Assembly (NCBI RefSeq): GCF_001874625.1
Contig: NZ_CP017671.1
Location: forward strand, 496,001 to 560,000
Origin: Providencia rettgeri
GTDB lineage: Bacteria > Pseudomonadota > Gammaproteobacteria > Enterobacterales > Enterobacteriaceae
Direction of reading: 5' to 3'
DNA: 64,000 nt
In this document: one piece after another, positions 52,635-61,444 of the stretch
Layout of the letters: every line of letters starts with the position of its first letter
How positions within the stretch are numbered: the stretch's first letter is position 1
Program-made: the position numbers and the translations under genes
Notes under the pieces: generated by a model
Told to the model about the DNA's origin: nothing
The model's input: the letters and a program-made list of their open reading frames with translations, nothing else
Database searches by the model: none

Positions 52635-54931
52635 TGAATATTGTATGTATTGGTGGTGGGCCTGCAGGCTTATACTTTGGGTTACTGATGAAACGGCAAA
52701 ATCCTCAAAATCGGGTTGTGGTAGTGGAACGCAATCGGCCATATGACACTTTTGGGTGGGGGGTCGTATTTTCAGATGCAACACTGCATAACTTACGCCG
52801 TGCAGACCCTGAGTCGGCAGAGACCATTGCTGCGGAATTCAGTCACTGGGATGACATTGATGTGCATTTCAAAGGGACTTGCCACCGCAGTGGGGGGCAT
52901 GGCTTTATTGGTATAGGGCGTAAAAAATTACTCAATATCTTGCAAGACCGCTGCCTTGAACTAGGTGTCGAGCTAGTATTCGAAACTCAAGTCACGGACG
53001 ATCAAGACATCGCCCGTCAGTACCAAGCCGATTTAGTCATTGCGTCCGATGGTATTAACAGCGCGGTACGTACGCGTTATGAAGAGGTATTTAAACCAGA
53101 TATTGACCCGCGTCGTTGCCGTTTTGTTTGGTTAGGTACTAAAAAGATTTTCGATGCATTTACCTTCCTATTCGCCGAAAATGAACACGGTTGGTTCCAA
53201 GTTCATGCCTATCAATTTCAAGAAGGGTTATCAACCTTTATCGTTGAAACGACAGAAGAAACTTGGCTAAAAGCAGGTATTGACCAGATGTCGCAAGAAG
53301 ATGGGATTACCTACTGTGAAAACTTGTTTGCTCCATGGCTTGAAGGGGAAAAATTGATGGCTAATGCTGCGCATTTACGTGGCGCAGCAATTTGGATCCG
53401 TTTCCCGCGGGTCATTTGTGATAACTGGGTACACTGGACTCAACCAACATCAGGGAAAGATGTACCTATCGTGTTAATGGGGGATGCGGCTCACACTGCG
53501 CACTTTTCTATCGGTTCAGGCACCAAATTAGCCTTAGAAGATGCGATTGAGCTGTGTGAAAGCCTGAAAACTGCAAAAGGTGATTTACGCAATGGGCTAG
53601 CACATTATCAGCAAGTACGTAGCGTGGAAGTCCTGAAAATTCAGAATGCGGCGCGTAATTCCACCGAGTGGTTCGAAAATGTTAGCCGCTATGAAAACCT
53701 TGCTCCCGAGCAGTTTGCTTATTCTTTGTTAACGCGCTCTCAACGTATTTCCCATGAAAATCTGCGTGTTCGTGATACTCCTTGGCTGGAAAAATACGAA
53801 CAGTGGTTCGCCGCGCAAGCGGGTGTCACACCGCCAGTCAATATACCGCCAATGCTGACACCTTATCAGTTACGTGGGGTTACCTTGAGTAACCGTGTGG
53901 TGGCTTCACCGACCTTATTATACAGCGCCAATCAAGGCGTGGTTGAAGACTTCCATTTGGTACACCTAGGGAGCCGTGCGTTAGGAGGAATAGGGTTAGT
54001 CATGGCAGAAATGACGGCTATCGCCCCAGATGCACGTGTCACTGAGGGGTGTGCTGGGTTATGGAATGACGAGCAAGTCTCGGCTTGGCAGCGCATAACG
54101 ACTTTTATACATCAAAATACCAGTGCCAAAATTGGTATTCAATTGGGTCATGCAGGGCGTCGAGGGTCAACTCAGCGTGGTTGGGAAAATGAAAATCACC
54201 CTCTGAAAGAAGGGAACTGGCCACTAGTTTCTGCTTCTGCTCTACCGTATTTACCCAATATTTCACAAACACCGGCAGAACTTACTGAAGCACAAATGGC
54301 AATAATAACTAACCAATTTGTCGCTGCTGCCAAGCGTGCTGAGGCAGCAGGGTTTGATTGGCTTGAATTACAAGCTGGTCATGGTTATTTACTGTCGAGC
54401 TTTATTTCTCCATTAACCAACCAACGTACCGATGTGTATGGCGGGGTGTTAGAAAATCGCCTGCGTTTTCCATTGGCAGTGATCAGCGCAGTACGCCAAG
54501 TGTGGTCAAAACCATTGTCAGTACGTCTTTCCAGTACCGACTGGGTAGACGGGGGGACCACTGTAGATGATGCGGTGCAAATTGCTCGTGCGATGAAACA
54601 AGTGGGAGTCGACATGGTGGATTGTTCTTCAGGGGAGGTTTCGCCGCAACAGCAGCCGGTGTATGGCCGGATGTACCAGACACCAATGGCTGACCGCATT
54701 CGTAACGAAGCCGGGGTCCCGGTGATCGCCGTTGGGGCGATCACCGACGCTGACCAAGTTAACAGCATTATCGCAGCAGGGCGGGCAGATTTATGTGCAT
54801 TGTCGCGTCCATTGTTATCTGACCCAGCATGGTTATTACATGAATGTGCTCGCTATGGCTGGGAAACACAGTGGCCAGCAGCGTATGAATACGGGCGCCA
54901 ACAGCTTACCCAATCGTTGAGGTCACGCTAA
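52631..54931 (+). CDS. Salicylyl-CoA 5-hydroxylase / 2-aminobenzoyl-CoA monooxygenase-type fusion with old-yellow-enzyme domain
   Basis: A 766-residue two-domain flavoprotein. Residues 1-~390 are an aromatic-CoA FAD monooxygenase (GGGPAGLYFGLLMKRQNP; GDAAHTAHFSIGSGTKLALEDA). Residues ~400-766 are an old-yellow-enzyme barrel (MLTPYQLRGVTLSNRVVASPT; QLGHAGRRGS; SVRLSSTDWVDGG). This is the architecture of 2-aminobenzoyl-CoA monooxygenase/reductase and of enzymes annotated salicylyl-CoA 5-hydroxylase, both of which oxygenate C5. With an anthraniloyl-CoA-producing neighbour, 5-hydroxyanthraniloyl-CoA is the likely product. Whether the OYE half reduces the ring here is uncertain; a ring-cleaving dioxygenase downstream argues for an aromatic product. 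Confidence 0.85.
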   Translation: MMNIVCIGGGPAGLYFGLLMKRQNPQNRVVVVERNRPYDTFGWGVVFSDATLHNLRRADPESAETIAAEFSHWDDIDVHFKGTCHRSGGHGFIGIGRKKLLNILQDRCLELGVELVFETQVTDDQDIARQYQADLVIASDGINSAVRTRYEEVFKPDIDPRRCRFVWLGTKKIFDAFTFLFAENEHGWFQVHAYQFQEGLSTFIVETTEETWLKAGIDQMSQEDGITYCENLFAPWLEGEKLMANAAHLRGAAIWIRFPRVICDNWVHWTQPTSGKDVPIVLMGDAAHTAHFSIGSGTKLALEDAIELCESLKTAKGDLRNGLAHYQQVRSVEVLKIQNAARNSTEWFENVSRYENLAPEQFAYSLLTRSQRISHENLRVRDTPWLEKYEQWFAAQAGVTPPVNIPPMLTPYQLRGVTLSNRVVASPTLLYSANQGVVEDFHLVHLGSRALGGIGLVMAEMTAIAPDARVTEGCAGLWNDEQVSAWQRITTFIHQNTSAKIGIQLGHAGRRGSTQRGWENENHPLKEGNWPLVSASALPYLPNISQTPAELTEAQMAIITNQFVAAAKRAEAAGFDWLELQAGHGYLLSSFISPLTNQRTDVYGGVLENRLRFPLAVISAVRQVWSKPLSVRLSSTDWVDGGTTVDDAVQIARAMKQVGVDMVDCSSGEVSPQQQPVYGRMYQTPMADRIRNEAGVPVIAVGAITDADQVNSIIAAGRADLCALSRPLLSDPAWLLHECARYGWETQWPAAYEYGRQQLTQSLRSR

Positions 54932-54960
54932 GAGCGTTGGCAAATGAAGAGGAAAATAGC

Positions 54961-56088
54961 ATGAGAACACAGTCCCATGACCAATATCGTGAAAATGTGG
55001 CGGGTCGAGCTGATGTAGCTGACACCCCTGAACTTGTCGCGTATTACCAACAACTGGATGCACTAAAAACTGGCGCTTTATGGACAGTCGCAAACAAAAT
55101 AGAGCCGTGGCAACCTCAGTCTAGTTCTGTGCCAGTTTTGTGGCGTTACCGTGACCTACGTGAGCATGTGTTGCGTTCGGTGGAATTAGTGACCCCAGAA
55201 AAAGCAGGGCGTCGAGTGATTTACCTGAATAACCCCGGTCGTCAAGATGTGGCGGCCGCCGTGGGGTGGTTGTATTCCGGTCTGCAAGTCATGCATCCCG
55301 GAGAAGCCGCTTCTGCTCATGCTCATTCCTCTTCGGCGTTGCGTTTTATTATGGAAGGTCGTGGTGCTTATACCATCGTAGAAGGGCAGAAAATGATGCT
55401 AGAAGCTAACGACTTTGTACTCACACCTAACGGCACATGGCATGAGCATGGGGTAGCGGAAGATGGTTTACCGTGCATTTGGCAAGATGGCCTTGATATT
55501 CCATTGGTTAATGCCATGGAAGCCGGTTTCTATAAAGTTCACCCTGATTTACACCAAGTACAGACACGCCCACTTGATTACCCTGTTGGCATGTGGGGCG
55601 GCACTGCGTTAAGGCCACATGATATCGGCTGGGATAAACCGTATTCCCCATTATTTAAATACCAATGGGGGCCAACTTACGATGCATTACGTCGTGCGGC
55701 AAAAGTCGCGGATGGCTCGGTATTTGATGACATTTTGATGCACTACACCAACCCATTAACGGGAGGGGCAGTGATGCCGACAATTGGGGCTAGTATGCAA
55801 TTGCTACGACCGGGGTTTGTGGGCAAAGCCCATCGCCATACGGGGAGCTTTATTTATCAAGTTGCGAAAGGCCAAGGTTATTCAGTGATTAATGGCCAGC
55901 GCTTTGATTGGCAAGAGCGTGACATTTTCTGCGTACCGTCGTGGATGTTCCATGAACACGTCAATATTTCACAAACGGATGACGCATGTCTGTTTTGTTT
56001 TAATGATTTACCCGTGATGCAGTCTTTAGGCCTGTATTACGAAGAAGCCTTAGTAGATAACGATGGGCACCAAAAGGTGGCCTCTTAA
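54961..56088 (+). CDS. Gentisate 1,2-dioxygenase-like bicupin (predicted 5-hydroxyanthranilate dioxygenase)
   Basis: A ~375-residue bicupin with iron-binding HAHSSSALRF (His120, His122) and WHEHG (His161 or His163), and a second, degenerate cupin (HRHTGSFIYQVAKGQGYSVINGQ). This is the gentisate dioxygenase pattern, cleaving between the carboxyl-bearing C1 and C2. If C2 carries an amino group, the product is maleamylpyruvate. I start it at 54961 (GAGGA eight bases upstream) rather than at the TTG 24 bp earlier. Gentisate itself is the alternative substrate. Confidence 0.87.
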   Translation: MRTQSHDQYRENVAGRADVADTPELVAYYQQLDALKTGALWTVANKIEPWQPQSSSVPVLWRYRDLREHVLRSVELVTPEKAGRRVIYLNNPGRQDVAAAVGWLYSGLQVMHPGEAASAHAHSSSALRFIMEGRGAYTIVEGQKMMLEANDFVLTPNGTWHEHGVAEDGLPCIWQDGLDIPLVNAMEAGFYKVHPDLHQVQTRPLDYPVGMWGGTALRPHDIGWDKPYSPLFKYQWGPTYDALRRAAKVADGSVFDDILMHYTNPLTGGAVMPTIGASMQLLRPGFVGKAHRHTGSFIYQVAKGQGYSVINGQRFDWQERDIFCVPSWMFHEHVNISQTDDACLFCFNDLPVMQSLGLYYEEALVDNDGHQKVAS

Positions 56089-56184
56089 CAGGCTGAGTTA
56101 TTGATAACAATTTTGTCTGGTTTTAATTAACTAATTTTACGTGAAACTGAGTGCAATTCTAAGTGGCACTCAAGGAGAAATCAT

Positions 56185-57096
56185 ATGCGCTTAATAACTT
56201 ACCGTTCTGATGTAACTGCCGCTGCTCGTTTAGGGGCTATTGTTGACCAGCAAGTCGTGGATTTAGCTCGTCTAGCTGAAGAACAGGGGCAATATCTACC
56301 AGATAATATGTTGGATTTTATTGATTTAGGCCCTCAAGGCGTACGCGTGGGTAATGAGTTGCTTAATATCTACCAAGGGTTATTTCCTGCGGGTACGGCA
56401 TGGCCAGTGCAAAATGTGAAAATTTTAGCGCCTATTCCTCGTCCGCGTAAAAATATTTTTGGCATAGGTTTAAATTATGTAGAGCATGTTGCTGAGTCCA
56501 GTCGTACTTTAGATACTTCGAAAGAATTGCCTAAACAACCGGTTATTTTTTCTAAACCGCCAACGACCGTAATTGGCCCTGGAGATGCTATCGAACATAA
56601 CGGGCAGATCACCCAACAATTAGATTGGGAGGTCGAACTTGCTGTGGTCATTGGGACTCGTGCGAAAAGGGTTGCAGCTAAAGATGCCCTCAATTATGTA
56701 TTTGGTTATAGCTTGATGATAGATATGAGTGCGCGTGATTGCCGCCGTGCTGGGCAATGGATTTACTCTAAAGGGCAAGACACTTATGCACCGTTTGGCC
56801 CATGTATTGTAACTGCTGATGAAATCCCTGATCCCCATAATTTAAACCTGAACTTAAAAGTGAATGGTGTGACCAAACAGGATTCAAACACCCGTCATAT
56901 GTTATTCAATGTGAATACATTGATTGAAGATATCAGCCAAGGTATTACGTTAGAGCCAGGGGATATTATTGCTACTGGGACGCCTGAGGGGGTTGGTGCG
57001 GGGCGCTCTCCTCAAGAGTGGGTTTGGCCGGGGGATGTGATAGAGGCCTATGTTGAACACATTGGTGAATTGCGTCATCCGGTTGTGTCAGTGTAA
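56185..57096 (+). CDS. Fumarylacetoacetate-hydrolase-family enzyme (predicted maleamyl/maleyl- or fumarylpyruvate hydrolase)
   Basis: A 303-residue FAH-family protein: IFGIGLNYVEHVAE, KPPTTVIGPGDAIEHN, QLDWEVELAVVIG (metal-binding Glu residues), DMSARDCRRAGQW, KGQDTYAPFGPCIV and GDIIATGTPEGVGAG. It splits acylpyruvates into pyruvate plus an acid. No glutathione-dependent maleylpyruvate isomerase is present, but a maleate isomerase is, so direct hydrolysis of the cis ring-fission product is implied. A 96-bp gap with AGGAG precedes it. Confidence 0.88.
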   Translation: MRLITYRSDVTAAARLGAIVDQQVVDLARLAEEQGQYLPDNMLDFIDLGPQGVRVGNELLNIYQGLFPAGTAWPVQNVKILAPIPRPRKNIFGIGLNYVEHVAESSRTLDTSKELPKQPVIFSKPPTTVIGPGDAIEHNGQITQQLDWEVELAVVIGTRAKRVAAKDALNYVFGYSLMIDMSARDCRRAGQWIYSKGQDTYAPFGPCIVTADEIPDPHNLNLNLKVNGVTKQDSNTRHMLFNVNTLIEDISQGITLEPGDIIATGTPEGVGAGRSPQEWVWPGDVIEAYVEHIGELRHPVVSV

Positions 57097-57105
57097 GGGG
57101 GAAGC

Positions 57106-58128
57106 ATGTTAGAACTTCAATGTTTTAAAGCAGCAGCAGTACAGGCGGCTCCTGTCTTTTTAGACACTGACGCAACTGTGGATAAAGTGTGTCGGTTAAT
57201 TGAGGAAGCCGCAGATAACGGTGCAAAATTAGTGGCTTTTCCAGAGGTTTTTATTGCAGGCTATCCGTATTGGAGTTGGGTAATGAACCCAATTGACGGC
57301 AGTCCGTGGTTTGAAAAACTGTGTAAATCGGCAATCGAAGTTCCGGGGCCGGAAATTCAAAAAGTCGCGCAAGCTGCGGCACGCCATCACATTAACGTTG
57401 TTATTGGGGTCAATGAGCGCAGCCCTACAGGCATCGCGACTTTGTACAATACATTAGTCACCATTTCGGATGAGGGGCAAATTTTAGGCCGTCATCGCAA
57501 ACTGGTACCGACATGGGCGGAAAAACTGACGTGGGCCAATGGGGATGCCTCTTCATTAAAAGTGCACCAAACGAGTATTGGGCCATTGGGGGCCCTAGCG
57601 TGTGGGGAAAATACCAATACCTTAGCGAGGTTTGCTTTATTAGCCCAAGGGGAATTAGTGCATATCGCCAGCTATATTGCTTTACCCGTTGCGCCAAAAG
57701 ATTACGATATGGCGGATGCTATTCGTCTGCGCGCTTCTGCACACTGTTTTGAAGGCAAAGTATTCACCATTATTGCTTGCTCAACAGTATCAGAGGAAAT
57801 TATTGAGGCGATGTCTGCCTCTCATCCAGAAGCCCGTGACTTACTGGCGCGGCCTAATAGTGCTTTTTCTGGCATTATCGGCCCTGATGGGCGGGTGATT
57901 GGTGAACCATTGGTTGACAAAGAAGGCATTGTGTATGGTGAGATTGATTTGAATCGTTGTATTCAGCCACGGCAAATGCATGATATTACTGGGCACTATA
58001 ATCGGTTTGATATTTTTGATTTACAGGTAAATCGTCGCCCGCTGACTGCTGCACGCTTTAATCACCAAGGGCAAGATATCGATGAATTAAATGTTTTTCC
58101 CAGCTCAGAAGAACCGTTTGGGGGGTAG
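57106..58128 (+). CDS. Nitrilase-superfamily carbon-nitrogen hydrolase (nitrilase or maleamate amidase)
   Basis: A 340-residue protein with the Glu47-Lys132-Cys166 triad in FPEVFIAGYPYW, GRHRKLVPTWAEKLTWANGD and GALACGENTN. The length and motifs are close to true nitrilases. The neighbours suggest another role: between an acylpyruvate hydrolase and maleate isomerase, the missing step for an amino-substituted ring is deamidation of maleamate to maleate and ammonia. Activity on indole-3-acetonitrile or another nitrile feeding the pathway is the main alternative. Confidence 0.83.
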   Translation: MLELQCFKAAAVQAAPVFLDTDATVDKVCRLIEEAADNGAKLVAFPEVFIAGYPYWSWVMNPIDGSPWFEKLCKSAIEVPGPEIQKVAQAAARHHINVVIGVNERSPTGIATLYNTLVTISDEGQILGRHRKLVPTWAEKLTWANGDASSLKVHQTSIGPLGALACGENTNTLARFALLAQGELVHIASYIALPVAPKDYDMADAIRLRASAHCFEGKVFTIIACSTVSEEIIEAMSASHPEARDLLARPNSAFSGIIGPDGRVIGEPLVDKEGIVYGEIDLNRCIQPRQMHDITGHYNRFDIFDLQVNRRPLTAARFNHQGQDIDELNVFPSSEEPFGG

Positions 58129-58132
58129 GGCA

Positions 58133-58888
58133 ATGAATTTAGTGCGAACATATCGGATCGGGCAAATTGTACCTTCATCCAACACCACGATGGAAACGGA
58201 GATCCCGGCTATATTACGGGCTAGGGAAGCTCTATTTGCTGAGCGTTTTACTTTCCACTCAAGCCGTATGAGGATGCAAAAAGTCACCAAAGACGAATTG
58301 GCAAAAATGGATTCAGATAGCGACCGCTGCGCACTTGAATTGTCAGATGCTGCTGTAGATGTGCTGGGATATGCTTGCCTAGTGGCGATCATGAGCATGG
58401 GGAACGGTTACCATCGGGTCTCTGAAAAACGCTTATTTCAACGTACCATGGATAATGGCCATCCAGCTCCAGTTGTAACTAGTGCAGGGGCATTAGTGGA
58501 AGGGTTACAAGCTATTGGGGCAAAAAAAGTGTCTATCTTAACGCCCTATATGAAACCTCTCACACAGTTAGTGATTGATTACATAGAAAATGAAGGCATT
58601 GAAGTGGTGGATAGCATTTCACTAGAAATCCCTGATAACTTGGATGTGGGGCGGCAAAACCCGCTAGCTCCCGTTGAAATCACCAAAAAATTGAATACGC
58701 AAGTGGATGCTATTGTGGCTTCCGCTTGCGTACAGATGCCTTCGTTACCGTCAATACAGCTTATTGAAGACCGCGTAGGGCTACCCGTATTATCGTCTTC
58801 GGTGGCTACCACGTATATGATGTTGAAAAAGTTGGGTTTAGAGACTGGTATTGGTGGGTTTGGTTCATTGCTAAATGGTAAGTTTTAG
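58133..58888 (+). CDS. Maleate cis-trans isomerase (Asp/Glu racemase superfamily)
   Basis: A ~251-residue protein whose N-terminus (YRIGQIVPSSNTTMETEIPAIL; FTFHSSRMRM) matches maleate isomerases such as NicE. The two catalytic cysteines are present: Cys82 (YACLVAIMSMG) and Cys199 (SACVQMPSL). It converts maleate to fumarate. I start it at 58133, after GGGTAGGG; the frame is open further upstream inside the nitrilase gene. It is the last enzyme of the island and delivers carbon to the TCA cycle. Confidence 0.9.
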   Translation: MNLVRTYRIGQIVPSSNTTMETEIPAILRAREALFAERFTFHSSRMRMQKVTKDELAKMDSDSDRCALELSDAAVDVLGYACLVAIMSMGNGYHRVSEKRLFQRTMDNGHPAPVVTSAGALVEGLQAIGAKKVSILTPYMKPLTQLVIDYIENEGIEVVDSISLEIPDNLDVGRQNPLAPVEITKKLNTQVDAIVASACVQMPSLPSIQLIEDRVGLPVLSSSVATTYMMLKKLGLETGIGGFGSLLNGKF

Positions 58889-58934
58889 CTGAATTATTGC
58901 TCTTTTCTGTTACTCTTTGAGGGGCGGTGATTTA

Positions 58935-59450
58935 ATGCATAGTGCTTATCAAGGGGAGCAAATGCCAGATTCAAAAATTTTTGTTGATCATTATTTGCCT
59001 GCCCTGCTTGGGCAGGCTTGGATGCTGGTCTCTTCAGAGTTTCACGCGACCGTGGAAACCAAAGGGCTTTCTGTATTGGAATGGCGGGTGTTATCCACAT
59101 TAGCAGGTAATGGGTCTATGGGGATTACTGAGCTTTCGCAAAAAACAGTGAGTAAGCAGCCAACAATTACACGTGTGCTACAACGACTTGAACAGCAAGG
59201 GCATGTGATCCGCCATAATAACCATAATGGTAGTGATAAACGAATAACATTAGTTAGCGTGACATCGAGCGGGATGTCATTAGTTGATGATCTCCTTATC
59301 GCAGCACAGCAGCATGAAGAAGCTGTTTTAGCACCGCTAGGTGTTCGTAAAAGTAAAATGCTTAAGCAAATATTGCGGGAGCTGATTGAGCGCCATAGTT
59401 TTGAGGGGAACAATATAGATAAACGTCATACAGATAAAACTAGTGAATAA
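58935..59450 (+). CDS. MarR-family transcriptional regulator
   Basis: A ~171-residue MarR protein: GITELSQKTVSKQPTITRVLQRLEQQGHVIRHNNHNGSDKRITLVSVTSSG covers the recognition helix and wing. The start is uncertain: 58935 (GGTGAT upstream) or 58962 (AGGGGAG upstream, MPDSKIF). It follows the maleate isomerase by 46 bp on the same strand, so it is probably co-transcribed and autoregulates the island, with an aromatic acid or CoA ester as ligand. Confidence 0.87.
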   Translation: MHSAYQGEQMPDSKIFVDHYLPALLGQAWMLVSSEFHATVETKGLSVLEWRVLSTLAGNGSMGITELSQKTVSKQPTITRVLQRLEQQGHVIRHNNHNGSDKRITLVSVTSSGMSLVDDLLIAAQQHEEAVLAPLGVRKSKMLKQILRELIERHSFEGNNIDKRHTDKTSE

Positions 59451-59550
59451 ACAAAGTATCTTTAAAAGAACAGTCAATAGTCTAATAATGATGATTTAGG
59501 TATATTTTCTATATTAATACTTAACTTATTATGGTGTGCATTTTTTATTT

Positions 59551-59569
59551 TTATCTATCAAATAGATAA
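59551..59569. promoter_or_regulatory. Palindrome upstream of the Na+/H+ antiporter gene
   Basis: TTATCTAT-CAA-ATAGATAA is an 8-3-8 perfect inverted repeat in the 295-bp AT-rich gap after the MarR gene. It has the size of a MarR-type operator. Related TATCTA stretches also occur in the 47.8-48.2 kb gap. Without binding data it is only a candidate. Confidence 0.4.
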
Positions 59570-59745
59570 TTAGCGATATTAAGAGGTGGGATAAAAAATA
59601 ATAAAATTGTAACGTAATGATTGTTAGGCGATTTCCCAATTTTATTTTTTTTGTATCTGATAATTAATAGTTACTTTACATTGATTCAATTTATCTATTT
59701 ACTGCATTACTGATAATTAATGATTAGCTAAACATGGAGCAATCA

Positions 59746-61392
59746 ATGTCAGTAGTGACACTTGTACTCGTTTTTTTATTAGCCGTTGTTGTGAGCGTTT
59801 TTGTTTCACGACTGCTCAAAGATATTATTCCATTACCCTTGATCCAGATAGCACTAGGGGCTGGCTTGTCTTTATATGGTTTTACCGTTGAATTTGAACC
59901 TCATCTATTTCTATTTTTATTTATTCCTCCTTTATTATTCCTTGATGGATGGCGTATCCCTAAAGAAGCCTTATTTCAAGAAATTAAACCGATAATGTCG
60001 CTAGCCATAGGTTTAGTTGTTGTCACCGTTATTGGTATGGGCTTTTTTATTCATTGGTTAATCCCTGCCATTTCATTAGCCGTCGCATTCGCGTTAGCTG
60101 CTATTTTGTCCCCTACGGACCCAGTTTCAGTGTCAGCAATGACAGTGAACTCCCCATTGCCTTCACGTATGGCGCATATCCTTGAGGGGGAATCATTACT
60201 GAATGATGCCACTGGATTAGTTTGTTTTAGCTTTGCGGTTGTAGCGGCGTTAACTGGGACATTCTCACTAGTTTCTGCGGCTGGGCAGTTTGTATTTGTG
60301 GCATTTGGTGGGATTTTAATAGGCCTGCTAGTTGCGTGGGCGATTGGTTGGCTAAATCAATTCTTAGTTAAACGCACAGGGGAAGAGCCGGCAATTCAGA
60401 TAATGATTAGCTTGCTAATGCCATTTACTGCTTACTTACTGGCAGAGCATCTGCATGTTTCCGGTATTTTAGCTGCGGTTGTTGCCGGTATTGCGATGCA
60501 CTATGAGAAAATAGCAGGCCGAATGCAAGCAGCGACTCGTATGCAAAGTAAAGCGGTGTGGGATACTGTTCAAACTGCATTAAACGGGATGATTTTCATT
60601 TTACTTGGCGAACAGTTGCCTGGTATGTGGACCAATATGCCTGAAGTTGCAGAAGCCGCAGGTGCTAGCCACCCTTGGATGTTGTTTGTGTATGTTGCTG
60701 TGATCACAATTGCATTGGCGATTCTGCGTTTTACTTGGGTGTGGATCTCGATGACTTTAACAGTCTTCCATAAACGCCGTCGCGGTAAAGAAGCAGATGT
60801 TATGCATATTCGTATGATGGCAGTAATGGCGACAGCGGGTGTGCGCGGAGCGATTACGTTAGCCGGTATTTTAACGTTACCTTTATTGATGCCAGATGGT
60901 TCATTATTTCCAAATCGTGATGTGGCTATTTTCTTAGCAATGGGGGTGATTTTATGTTCACTATTAATTGCCAGCATTGCCTTGCCAATTTTGACCAAAG
61001 GCTTAGTACAGGATTTACCGTACGATAACGACGAAATTCGTGCTCGTTTAGCATTAAACGAAGCTGCAATGGCACATTTACGTGACCTAATGAACCACCC
61101 TTCAGAAGATGTGGATGAAATCGCGATGCGAACTGAAGTTGGTGCTCAACTACTCGAAATCTACGGTAGGCGACTTGATAATTCAGATGAAAGTGAATCG
61201 GATGTTTATGATTTACATAGAATGATTGAAATGGAGCGCGATATGTCTAAATCGGCGCTCAAAGCCAAACGTGAAGCGCTTTACCTAATGCGCAAAAATA
61301 AAAATATCAATGAACGTGTTTACCATCGTTTACGTGATGAACTTGATTTAAAAGAAGAAACTCTTAATCATCATAAAAAAGGAAAGCATTAA
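59746..61392 (+). CDS. CPA1-family Na+/H+ antiporter (YjcE-like)
   Basis: A ~548-residue antiporter with ~12 membrane segments and a ~140-residue charged cytosolic tail. Family motifs are IPLPLIQIALGAGLSLYG, FLFIPPLLFLDGWRIPKE, AAILSPTDPVSVSAM, EGESLLNDATGLVCF (with the ND pair) and TAGVRGAITLAGILTLPLLMPDG. It resembles E. coli YjcE in length and tail. The second ATG (59746) has GGAG six bases upstream and is preferred over 59734. It probably exports Na+ or K+ for protons. It ends at its own terminator. Confidence 0.88.
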   Translation: MSVVTLVLVFLLAVVVSVFVSRLLKDIIPLPLIQIALGAGLSLYGFTVEFEPHLFLFLFIPPLLFLDGWRIPKEALFQEIKPIMSLAIGLVVVTVIGMGFFIHWLIPAISLAVAFALAAILSPTDPVSVSAMTVNSPLPSRMAHILEGESLLNDATGLVCFSFAVVAALTGTFSLVSAAGQFVFVAFGGILIGLLVAWAIGWLNQFLVKRTGEEPAIQIMISLLMPFTAYLLAEHLHVSGILAAVVAGIAMHYEKIAGRMQAATRMQSKAVWDTVQTALNGMIFILLGEQLPGMWTNMPEVAEAAGASHPWMLFVYVAVITIALAILRFTWVWISMTLTVFHKRRRGKEADVMHIRMMAVMATAGVRGAITLAGILTLPLLMPDGSLFPNRDVAIFLAMGVILCSLLIASIALPILTKGLVQDLPYDNDEIRARLALNEAAMAHLRDLMNHPSEDVDEIAMRTEVGAQLLEIYGRRLDNSDESESDVYDLHRMIEMERDMSKSALKAKREALYLMRKNKNINERVYHRLRDELDLKEETLNHHKKGKH

Positions 61393-61395
61393 TTT

Positions 61396-61427
61396 AAATG
61401 GCCCAAGCAAAAACTTGGGCCATTTTT
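61396..61427 (+). terminator. Terminator downstream of the antiporter gene
   Basis: A perfect 12-bp stem (AAATGGCCCAAG with CTTGGGCCATTT, 6-nt loop) plus further T, just after the stop. Confidence 0.9.
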
Positions 61428-61444
61428 AGCTCAAAAGGAATAGC

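Noticed and set aside
52631-56088. Salicylate-to-gentisate pathway (salicylyl-CoA 5-hydroxylase reading)
   Set aside because: Possible from domain annotation alone, but there is no salicylyl-CoA ligase, and a 2-oxoacid oxidoreductase, an isatin-hydrolase-type gene and a C-N hydrolase point to the amino-substituted series.
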